A DNA stretch of 64,000 bases, taken from assembly GCA_963575745.1 (NCBI GenBank), contig CAUYUJ010015715.1, forward strand, positions 755,270 to 819,269, written 5' to 3'. The stretch comes from Prorocentrum cordatum. Lineage: Eukaryota; Sar; Dinophyceae; Prorocentrales; Prorocentraceae. Both the position numbers and the translations under genes were made by a program. The notes below the pieces were generated by a model, which searched no databases, was not told the origin of the DNA, and saw only the letters and a list, made by a program, of their open reading frames with translations. The first letter of the stretch is position 1. Each line of letters opens with the position of its first letter. Positions 40,901 through 52,900 of the stretch are shown here, piece by piece.

Positions 40901-43900
40901 TGGTGTGTCTTGTCGATGATGCCGCTATCTATGGCAACCGCCATCGTGGACATCGGGGACGATATAGTATTCTGCTGCTGGTCGACCCTCGTCTTCGCCT
41001 TGTTGAAGGGGTCTTCGACAATCTGAGAAGCTATCAATCGGGAACACTTCTGCTCAATGTGTTTCAACAGCCTCGGTGGGGAGAGGATCGCACGAAGACG
41101 ACAGAAAAGGGGCGAGGGGGGAGGCACGAATGAGGGGGCGAGGGAGGGGGCAAGCAAGCCACACAGCCTCGGGGTAGTCTTCCAACCCTCCACGTCGAGC
41201 ACGGCGAGAAGGTGCTGCACGCTGACCTTCTGGAAGACGCTGCGGCCGATCATCACCTTGGCGCCGTCCGCAATGCATCTCTTCAGTTCGCCAAACAAGT
41301 GGAAGTCGTGCCGCAGCTCGTGCAGGAAGGTGTCGGCCAAGGAAGGGTTCAGCAGCATCACCTGGCGTCGCGGATATCCGTGTGAGAATGTCAGGTTCCT
41401 CTTGGTGTGCTCGAGGGTCAGCGCGCACACGAGCGAGGCGAGGCGCTCCGCGCTCACGTCGGACTGAACGACCTTGGGGTCTGCCAAGCACATCTGCATC
41501 GGTGACCAGTTCGGCGGGATACCCATGTCTTTGAAATACCTGCGGGCCACCAGGGGAGTCATGGAGAGCCGCTCGCACTTGTACGTGTCGCCTCTGATCA
41601 TCCTGTCCTCGAACTTGACCGTCTCGGCCTGGCTCCGCAACTCCGTGTTCTGCCTGGCGGCGTGCAGAGGCGAGGGCGAGGGCATCGTCGTCCTCATCTC
41701 CCTCCTGCCTCCGCTCCCTCCGCATCCTCCTCCTCATATCCCTCCTGCCTCCTCTATCCACCTGAATCCTCCTCCATCCTCCTCTATCCACCTACCCCAT
41801 CCCTCACCTACATCCTCCCTCCTGCCTCCACTATACACCTCCTCCTGTCTCCGCTATCCACGTCCATCCTCATCCATCTCCACCTACCTCCTCCTCGTCT
41901 CCCTCCAGCCGCCTCTATCAACCTACCTCCCCCTCTATCCACCTACCTACCTCCTCCTCCTCCATCCACCTTGCCCCCATCCCCCTCCCCCAGGCGGGGG
42001 GGGGAGGTAAACGAATCAGTAAGTCGACTGGGGTTCGGGGGCGGAACGACTAACCAAAAACATAATTAACCCATTCGTGCCCAGCTAGCCTGCTGTGGAA
42101 GGCCGCCGTGCTGCTAAGCACGTTAATGATGATGCGCATCATGTGGTAGTTTGACATCTGTCCGAAAAGAAATGCTGCCCTGTCCAACTGGTTAGCGCAT
42201 GATTGGTCCCAGGGTTCCTTGCCAGACTGTTTCAGCGTCAATTTTCCATTGGGCGCCTCAACGGGGGCTGCTGGGGGCTCGACGGCGGGCTTCTTCGGCG
42301 GGACCATCCTGTCGGCGCCCTTGAAGCCGAGGCTGAGCGCGGCACAATTGAGAATGTACGCGCGCAAGCTGAAGAAGCATGCATGGCGCTTCGCAACCAC
42401 GATCGGGCACTGAAACTTGCCTAAATGCACCTTCTGGCCTTTGCATACCACCAGCCTGTGGTTCCGCAAATCCTTCCAGAACTCCTCCACCGCGTGCGAA
42501 GTGGTGAGGTCGACCTGGGACGGCTGCGGGGGGGGGGGCTCAGCGCGCCAGGAGATCGGGTCGGCCCAACCCAGACGCGTACGCAGCCGCCATAGCCAGA
42601 CTTACTCACACCCAGACCCACTCGCAATGACTACAACACGCGCGCATGCGCGCACTCAGAGTCGGACCGCGTGCACTCAGATGCACATGAGCCCAGAGCA
42701 GTACTACTCAGAGTCTCTCTCACCCATACCCGCTCACACCCGTCGCTCATAATCAAACTCCATTCGGCTCAGAGTTGGTCACGCTGAGACGCTCCAGATA
42801 CTTAGAGCCCCACTCGCACTCATACCCGCTCACTCACATCACCCCCATACGTCCTGATACACAAACACGCTCACACTCAGACCAGCTCACACTCAGCCGC
42901 CCACCCACGCCCAGACTCGCAGATCACCCGAAAGTATTGTGTAATAAACTGAGAGGATGCCTCTCGAGCACGCCATCCGAGCCCTCCCCCAACCCGCTGC
43001 CCTTGCGGCGGCCACGGGCCTCCGTGAGCTGCTCCTTGATGTGCGGCAGGTAGAACTGCCGCAGGTGGTCATTGGCCGAGGTGTGGCACGAGTCCTGGTG
43101 GTTGATGAGGGCGCCCCTCATCTGTTTGAGGCGGGGCGGGGACAGAGTGCTCCCGTAGCTGCAGTTGCCCGCCGCGCTCATCACCACCAAGAACCTATAC
43201 AGGGAAGAATGCCTGGGGGCGCGCGCCGATACTGCAACGCATGCGAATGGGGGCTGCATGAGATGGCGCCCTGCTCCCCTGAGGCCCTCCTCCATCGCCC
43301 ACCCCCATCCCGTCCTCCTGCCAGCCGCTCCCTCAACCACCTCTCAACGCCTCCTCCACCAAGACGCCGCCCCCATGCAGCCCACGGCACTATGAGGGGC
43401 AGTAAGTGCTGGGCCGCCTACCGCAAAGCACCCTTCGAAGCATTGTTAAGGGAGTGGGAGAGGTCGTAGTCGACCTGGGCGTTCAGGCCCCGAAGACAAT
43501 AACTCAAGAAGTGGTCAGCGCAGGTCGTGTCTGGCCCCGCGTCGGGGCTCAAAGACAACAGAGGCCATTCAAATGGATCTCCGACGAAATTGCCAGCATC
43601 GTCGCGGGGCACTCTACACTTATGGAGCGGCACCCCCAAACCCCGCAACTGGTTGTCAAGCATGCGTAAGAACCCAAACGTTTTCAGGCGTCTGCGTTTC
43701 TTCGGGGGCGGGGCATCCTCATTGGTCTTCAGCGCCTGCCCGAGCTTCCTCTTCACGACGCCCCTACGGGCAGGCAGCCCAACCCCCGCTCGGACGACCA
43801 GGGGGTGACGAGGACGGGAGGGAGTGAGCGGATAGGGAGGGGAGTAGAAGACAGGGGGGGGCATGGGAGGGAGCGGGGGAGGGCGCCGACATCCAGCAAT

Positions 43901-46900
43901 CACTCCTCCCACCTCCTCCCCCCTCCTGTTTCGTCGACGTCGTCCACGCCTCACTCCACCCCCTGCGTCCTCGCCCCTCCCAGCCGTCCTCTCCCTCACC
44001 CTCCCTCCGAGGCCCTCCCCGCCCCCCCTCCCTCTCACGCCCCCACCCCCTCCGCCCGCCTGCCTGGCCAGATCCCCATCCCTCCCTTCCCGAATGAGGC
44101 ACCCTCGGCTCCTCATGTGGGCGCGGTGCGCGGCCTGGGCGGCCTCGAGCAAGTCCTTGTCGGTCTCGAACGCCGACTCGGGGATGTGCTGCGCGGGCAC
44201 CTGGCTGGAGCGCGGGGGTGGCGCTAATCGGGACCCTGGGGGGCACTAATCTGGACCTCCTGGGGGGCTGCCGCCGTCGGGGGTGCGTTTACGGGAGGGC
44301 GCTCACGCTGGCGTTCTGGCCACACCCCCCGCCGAATATTCACCCCCGCCCCCGGTCCCGGACGGTGTGGGGGGGGGTCACGGGGGGGCTAAGTTCCCCT
44401 CTCCCCTGCGGCCCCGCTCCCCTGGGGCCCCCTTCCCGTGGAGCACAATCTCCGCTGCCCTGGGCCCCCCTTCCCTCCTGAAGGTCCGCCAAGCGAAATG
44501 GGCACCGAGAGAGGCGGATGGGGAAGGCATGGGGGGAGCGGGAAGGGACTGGGCAAGTGGGAGAGAGTGGGCGAAGGGAAGGGGAAGGGGCATGGGGCGG
44601 AGATAACGAAACCTGTAGGGAGACAAGGGACGAGTGGAGGACGGGGGGGGGAAGGGAAGGGGGGGGGAGGGGGAGAGCGGGGCGAGGGAGGCAGGGGAGG
44701 TGTCAGGGAGATGGAGGGAGGAGAGGGGAGGGAAAGGAAGGGAGGAGGGAGGAGGGAGGAGAGGGAAGGGATGAGGGAGGAGGGAGGAATCGATGAGGGG
44801 GGGCGAGGTGAGAAAAGAGGAAGGAAAGGACAAGAGGAGGAAGGCGAGGCAAGCTAGATCACACAGCGCAACGCAATGCAAGGCAATGTTTACACGTGAT
44901 GAGGAAGTGCCATGCACACGCCCACGGCGATGTGCAGAGTACACGCGCACGCGCCATGTACATGCAAATTTTAACACCTGACCCGAAAAGGATGGGGGAA
45001 TGAGGAATTGACAGGGAACCAACTCGCGGAATGGCTGCTTCCGCCGTAAAGTATCTTTCCTCCACCCGCATCCGCACGCCCATCCCACACCACCGCCTCC
45101 TCCATTCCCCTCATTCCTCCTGAACTTCCTCAACGTACCATTATTCGCCCGCATAATCCCCTTCCCCCTTTCCATCCCAATCCACCGCCTCCTCCTCCTC
45201 CGCCCCATCCTCCTCCAGCCATGGCATACGGCGCATGCGCGGACGCGCCCATGAGCATCGACACGCGCGCACAATGCGATGGCAGACGAGCGCGACGGCT
45301 GGCGCCGCAGAGCGCCTGGCGAACCGAAATGGAGCGCGCGCGCGTGCAAGCGGGCCGCGCACGCACGCCATGACACGCGCGCAACTGGGCGCGATGATGC
45401 GGCAATGGTGGCCATGCAAGAAAACAACCACGGGACCTGCCCCCCCAATAAGAGCGCGCGCGCTGGGGCCGCGCCGCGCTAGACCTCATTCAGCTGCACT
45501 GCGCGCGCGCGGCCCCACGCGCGCGCGCGCGCGTCGCGTCTTGAATTCCGCAGCAGCCCCGCGGCATGCAGGTGCCAGCGCGGCATCAGCCATGGGCGGG
45601 GCCCTGCCATGAACATGAGGGCAGGGAGGGGGGAGCGGGGCAGAATAAGAAGGGATGGGGGTGCCGCATGCGCCAGCGCGGCGCCATCGCGTCGCCACGG
45701 CTGTCCTCAGGCAGCCACAGGCGCCACTTGCATGTCGTACCCGCACGGGCGGCACTTGTGCGGGTCTGGGCCCTTTGGCATGTCTGCCCCGATCGCCCGA
45801 ACCGTTGTCCGCGCCCGCGGGAGCCCGCCCGCAGTGTGGGCGGCGCAATGTGCCGCATAATCCCACCCGCCGTCGCTGCCGAACCGATGCGAGAGCCCCG
45901 CGCAGCACGCGCCGCCAGCGGCGGGCCGCGGGCGCGCGAGCTGCCGAACCCCATGGGAGGGGGCAACCTGCTGGAAATCCGCCCAACGCGCGCTGCGAGG
46001 CCCCGAGCCACTGTCTTCGAAGCCGCGGCTGCGCGGGCGACTGCATCGCAATGCCAGCGTCGTCCACGGCGAATGCGGCATCGAGCTTGTCGTGCTGACG
46101 CTTCCTCGGCTCTGCGTCCGCGCGCGCCTTGGCAGCATCCGCGCGCGCGCATTGTCAGCCATCGCTTCGGCAGAAGCCTTCGCCGCTGGCGAAATGCCCA
46201 TGGAGGCAAACCTGGCGGGGCCGCGCGCGGGGCCAATCCGCGGCCCGTAAAGTGTCGCTGCGCGAGAGCTCCGCACTCGAAAAGCCAACGCGGCATCCAA
46301 GAAAACTTGTACAGGGCCCTCGGCCAATCCTTCAGGCCCGCCTGCGTCGGCCTGAGGAACCCGCATGTTCGCAATGCACTGCGCCGCCCCTGCCACTTGA
46401 ACGGCCCGCAAGCGGGCGCGGGCGGCGCGCGCTGGGCACACTGCGGGGCCGCGCCCTGGGAGCCTCCCTTTGACCAGAGCATCGACGGCCGCTTTGTTGG
46501 CCTTGCTCAACTCGATTGTGTCGTCGACACCAACGGTATCGAAGCCTTGTGAAAAGCGAAATGACCAGCGGGCTGCGCCGTGGCGTCGGCGCGCCTCCCT
46601 CGTGCTCGTAGAGGTCGATAGCATCGAGGGGCCCGCGTTGTTTTTGTCGCGGCGCCCCTGGCCGCACGGAAAATTCTTGTGCGCTGGATGCACGTCGCCT
46701 TGAACCGCTTCATGAGAGACGACACGCCGCGCCGCCGCCGACGACGGCCGCCGCGCCGCTGGCGGCGCGCCGACGGGCCCGCGGACGTCGCGCGGGCCTT
46801 CTGTTGACAGCGACCCCAACTGAAACGGCAAACAGAATGCGCACCGCCGCCTGCGCCCGCGGCACTCATGGCGATTAAACGGCCACGCCACTGCAACACC

Positions 46901-49900
46901 GTTGCCAATTGGGCTGTGCACCCAGGTTGGGTTCTGCCACCGTGCGCGGCATGGCACCGCCGTACGTAGGGCCCGCATGCGGCCCGCATGGGCGCTCGGG
47001 GGCCCGCGCCCGCCCCGCGCGACTCTCCCGTGTTCGACGCCGTTGCGCGGCCGCCGCCCCAAGCGCCGCGCCGCCATCGGACCCCGCTGCCGTAGCCGAG
47101 CACCACGCCGTTTGTCGGCGACGCCCCACAAGCGATCTCCACGTCCAGGTACCCTGTGGACGCGTTGAACACCTTGGTCGCTGCCCACCTTGTCGGAATG
47201 GGGCCGAAGACTGAGCTTCTGTACGCCTGGCGGATCTCTGCCGCAGACGCATTCACGTCCACGTCGAGAATCTTCGCCGCGGCCCCAAACGACTCGAACA
47301 TGCGGTGGGGCGTGTCCCAGACCGCTGGCCCCGCCATTGCACCGCTTCCGCATGCGGGGCGGCGCGAGCTCGCGGCGACGGGCGAAACACGCCTACGAAA
47401 CACATCGCCGCTGCCAGAAACACCGCGGCCGCGACGCGCAGAAAATACAAATAACTATCGGAGCGATGGGGAAGGGAACGGACGGAGCTGCAACGAGAGC
47501 GCGGCGGCGAAGAAGTTTCTCGGAAAATGGGAAGGGGGGGAAGGGAGGTGGGGCGACGGGAAGGGGATGCGGGAGGAGACGTGAAAGGGGAGGCGGAGGG
47601 GAGGAGGAAGGGATCTGTGGGAGGGGCAGGAGGGAGATCGGATGGGGGGGGGGTGGAAGAGGGAGGGGCGCGGGGAGGGGATGCGGAGGGCGGGGGGAGG
47701 AGGAGAGGCGGATGAGGTTTTGAATGGAAGGGGAGGCGAGGCCCAGGGCGGGGGGACGAAAGGGAAGTGAAGAGGGGGAGGAGGGGCGGGTGCAATGGGA
47801 GGAGGGAGGAGAACACTGATAGGAGGAAGATGGGGAGGGAGGGATGGCGGGGGAAGGGGGAGGGGGAGGAGGGAAGGGGGGAGGGGGAAGAGGACGGGTG
47901 CGAGAGGCGCACTGGAAGTTGGAAATAAGAAAATCGGATGGGGGGATACGTGGAGGGGACGAGAGTGGGAAATACGAAAAGGAAAAGGGAGGGGGGAGAG
48001 GTGGGGGGCGTGCTGGGGGGAGGGATGGGAGGGAGTGCGCAGTGCAAGGGCGCATGGGGCAAGCGCGCACGGCGGGGGGCGACATAGGAAATCGCGCCCG
48101 CGCGCGGCGCACTGCCCGCCACCGCACGGCGCGGCAGCGCGCTCGGCGGTCCACCCGATACCAGCCAGCAGTACATACGTACCATCCGCGCCCGCGCCAT
48201 CCCCGCAACTCCCCCGCCGCCGCGCCCCGATTCTCCCCTGGCGCGCCAAAGCATCCGCCTCGGGTCATGAATGGGCGCCTGCCATTCGCTCGCCGACTCG
48301 GCGCGAGCCGCAGCATGGCGGGGCGGCCGCGCGCGCGCGCGGTCCACGCCGCCTTCTGGGTCAGTCGCTGTGCTGCGCAACTGCCGCGGTCGGCCATGTC
48401 GAGCTCCACGTCCTCGAAAGCGTCGAGCGCGCCTTGGGCCGCGGTGCCGCGCGGGGCCCCGCGCGAATCCCCCCATATGTCGGCGTGCCCAGCTTGCTGA
48501 TTGATCGGCGATCTGGCTCCGCCACGACATGCGCGCCGCGTCGGATGCCACCCATCGCTGTGCATTGGCCGTTGCACCCGCGGCAACGGCTCCAGCGACA
48601 GCCCCGCGCGCCTGTGACAGCCGCCGTCGCTGCGGCAGCGGCCGCCCCATCGCCCATCCATGGAACGGGGGCCGCGGGGCGGCCGCAAATGATGGATCAG
48701 CGGCAGCGGCCGCGGCGCGCGAGTTCGGGCGCAGCGGCCCCGCTGGGCGCACCGCCCGCCGCCGCCTCACGCACGGCCGCTGCACAGCGCGCCAGCATCA
48801 GCGACACCAGCGGCGCGGCGCGCAGCTGCGTTGCGCCGCGCAGATCGTCGGCATCGTCCAGCACCCGCATGTACACGTCGGGCGTGGACACCTGATGTCG
48901 CCATCTCGGCGTGACGCGCGAAGCGGCGGCGCGAAATGGTAATGGCAGACCCACGCAGTCGGCGTCGGACTGCATGCATCTTCCGTCTCCAACGTGGCCA
49001 CGTCCTTCTGCCCATCGTCGCTGCCGTAGTGCAGCGACGCTCCTGGAGCCACCCCGCGACGGGCGCGTCGAGGCCATGCGCGCGGTAGGGCGTCGCCTGT
49101 GCCGCGGCCAGGGCCGCTCCGTCCTGGGCGGAACTGGCGGCCTGCCCCGCCTGGATGTACCCAATGATCTGCCATTTCAGAGAAGGACCCTCGCGGGGGG
49201 GGAGGGGGGGTAGGGCGTCTGGACAACGCTTGGCAACGGGGGGCGCGGGGGGGGGGCACCCGACGCGCGGCGTCGGTGCAACAATCTCTCCCTCCCCCCC
49301 CCCATTCCCCCCGCCCACTAATTTGGCACGGCGTAGGCGGGCGCGTGGCCCCGCGCGCGCGACTGGCGAAACGCGCAAACCGCGGCGCCAGTGTCGACGC
49401 ACGAGGCGCGCAAAATCGGCGCCGAGGGCCGCGCTGCCCAAACAGAACCAAAGTCTAGGAGGAACAACACATTGGATATACATACCCCAGCCACAGACAT
49501 TGATGATAACCTCGTTGGTGCGGGTGCCGCCATCGGCAGCCTGCATCGGCGCCCGAGAGCATGTGCGCCTTTGTGCGCAAGCAGCAGACTTCGTTTTGTT
49601 TGGGCCCGACGACGACCGCATGAACGAATGTTGAAACGCAAAATCGATAGGCCGCGGGCGGGTCGGATACGAGACGGAGGCAGGCCATGGACGGGTCTCC
49701 AGGCAGGTCGCGGGCCAGACCGCGGCGAGCCACAAATGGGTGGAGGGGCAAGCCGCGGGCGGGCTGCAGGCGGGTCGCAACTGGAGCACGGGCGGGTCGC
49801 GGGCGGGCATCGGGCGCGTCGCCGACGGACGGCGGGCGGCTCCCCAGCGAATCGCGGGCGTGTCGCGAAGGGGTCGCGGGGTGGTCGCGGGCGGGCCGAC

Positions 49901-52900
49901 GACGATGGCAGCAACGCAACAAACAGCATCAACGCGGATGCCAACAACCGCGCGGCCTGGGGCACTGGTGAAACCATTCGGCCCCACTGAGCGGTTGTGG
50001 ACGGCAGTTCAACGCGGGGGGGGGGGGGGGGGGAATTCGCAAGAAACAACTGGAATAACTTTCACTGGGCAACGGCGGGGCGCAGGCGCGCAAGCGCGGG
50101 TCGAGCGACGGGTAGTGGCACGCGCGCCACGTGCCACCAACAACTACTATGGCCAGGGCGGCAGCTTTACATAAGGATAGTGGGCATGTTAGAAAAGGCG
50201 TTGGGGAACTATCAGCAGTTGAATGCGGTGACTATGAAGATGGTTATACTATACGTCCAGAGCACGGTATTGTTGTTGATGTAAGAACGACTGTCATAAT
50301 ATGTATGGGTGTTCACGATTGGCACTGTAATTCACACTCACATGGCTGCACATACGCATGAATAGAAGCAGGATGCGCAACCCTGTATACGTCGACGTGC
50401 GATGGAGGGAGAATGAGGAGAGACAACGATATGCGAACGCGGCGCGCGCAGTAGCGCGCCTAACTCTGCGTCGAGACATCGCGCCGATGACCGCGCGACG
50501 CGCTGCGCCCGTTGGCGAAGGCCTACTGCGCCGCGCGCGCCGACCGACGACGCGCGCGCCGCCCAGTGTAACGTTACTACAAGCTGTAGACGTGCACCCA
50601 ACGACACATTGTGGAATTGTGTGCAAACATATATATTTATAGCAGCATGGCATTGCAAACATAGAACACGCGCGTGCAATGAAACGATATTGCTAACGCA
50701 GCATGCCAAGCACTGCGCCACCCCAAAAATATATCTTAGGGGGTGCGGGCCAATCCTAGAACGGCTCCACAACCTCCTAAGATCTCTTACAAGAAGCGCA
50801 TGGGCATAGAGTGCGTTTGAAGTGACTATCGGGGGGGGTGGGGGCGACGGTAAAAGCGCCCGCGTCGCTGTTGCGCGAACCAGGCTTCGGACCATAAGTT
50901 GCGCGAGGATGTCCCATGCAAAACCCATTGCGGATAAGTTATTGCACCCCCGTCCGCGCAGCTATGCCGCTAAATCTTGCAAGGTGTACGCGCAGGCAAC
51001 CACCGCAATAAGCCTGGAGCGAAAAGTATAATGCAATAGCATGCCGTGAAAACGCTATGGTGACAACTGCCAGCCCGAATGCGCGCTGTGAGCGGGCGGG
51101 GGTAGGGGCGGGGCACTCCCATAGACGGAACGCGCCCTCCATCCGTGCACGCGTTGTGGGCTGTATTAACAATAAGCGGGAGAGGAGGCGGATGATGAGG
51201 AAAGGCGGATGGGGCGGAGGAGGAGGATGAGAAGAGGGAGGGAGGAGGGATCAAGGGAGGAAGGATGGGGGAGGAGGGAGGGAGGAGGGAGGAGGGAGGG
51301 AGGAGCGAGGGAGAAGGGGGCGAGAGAAGGAGGAGGGAGCGAGGGAGGGAGGGAGGACGGAGAGAGTGAGGGATGGAGGATGGATGGAGGGGTGATGGAA
51401 CGAGGGAGGGAGGGTTGGTGGTGGAAGGTGCGACGAGAGCCGAGGCGGATGGTGGATGGCGAAGGTGGATGAGGGAGCGACGGAGGGAGGCAGAAAGGGG
51501 GAGGGCGAGGGAGCGGGGGAGGGGGGAGGGAATGATGGAGGGAGGTGGATCATGGATGGTGGCAGGCGGATGGTGGAAGGAGCTGCAACAGAAGGCGCCT
51601 GAGGCAAGCAGATGCATGCAACCCCAGAAGGCACATTCAACGCCACGCTGGCTACGATACTGTGGTCAGTGCCGATCTTCGTGCCGTCGGGCCCGCTGAG
51701 CGAGATGCGGGTCGACCCCTGGCGAGCGCGGCTCGGTCGAGGGGCTGATGTGAAGGGGCGGGCCTGCTACCTCCAGCGCTGCTGATCCGCCCCATCTGCT
51801 GACGGCCCTGCAGCTCCCCACTCCTCCCCCTCGTTCAGCTTCCTCCTCCTCCTCCAGCTGATTATCCTCCCCGTACTCCTCATTCCTCCTTCTCCCATTT
51901 CTACACCCCATTCCTCCTTCTCCTCCTGCTGCGGCAGACCACGAGGGAAAGGAGACAGAAGGGGGCATGCCAGAGGCCTGGGCAAGGCAAGGGGCGGGGC
52001 GGGGCACGATGAATGATAAGCCTGGCAGGGGGAGATGCGGCAAAGCTGCGTCCTCGAACTCTGCTCTCGATGCCGCCACGTACCTGCACAACATGCTCTC
52101 CGTGTGGCGCTGGTTCTTCGGGTTGTAGTACGATGCGCGCACGGTCGAGGGCAGGGGGTTCTCGCCCATGGTGACGATCCCGTCGAGGCCGCGGTGCGGG
52201 TACCCCACGAGGAACGTGCTCTCGAGCTGCTTGGTGACCGCGGTCAGCACCTGAAGATGCAGGCGCCGCGGGCACAGAACACATACAGATACTGACTGCG
52301 AGTGCCGAACATGCTGAACGTCACCCCCCCCCGAAACAAAAGGGCTTACCATGCCAGTGCGGCGCGTGCAACGTGTATGTTTATATTGATGCACCCCGCA
52401 CCCGCAAGCTGCACTCACATCGACTCCGATCGACGAGCGGCAGACGAGCATGGGGCCACGGGCATCGGCGCTCCCTGCGCTGCGGGGAGAACTCGATAGA
52501 ACAAATGACACGCATGAAAACAAGAGCGGGAAAAAAAGCGAATGCGCCTGGCCGAAGATCTTCTCCAAGGTATCACTGTGCTCCTGCACGGCGAAGTTGT
52601 GGAGCGAAATGAGGAAGGTCTTGATGTCCACCCCGTCCAACCCGATCAGCCTGTCCATCTGGACGGATATGCACCTGCAGTGGGGGACAGCGCCGCTGTC
52701 GAAGATGGCTCGGACGTGCTCCACGTGCACGATGCCCTGGCGGACCTCGATGACAGCAGGGCACCTCCCGACGTGGAAGTCGCCCACCTGGAGACGTTGA
52801 TTTTACACCGATGCCCACCCCCACATTCCCGACAACACCCGCCCTGCTAGCACTGCAAATGCCGCTGGCAAAACAAGTATTCAAATCCCCCACCCCAGAA

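Noticed and set aside
44378-48785. Very long open frames (300-550 codons) on both strands
   Set aside because: High GC and stop-poor purine tracts explain them; only short internal pieces show coding character.
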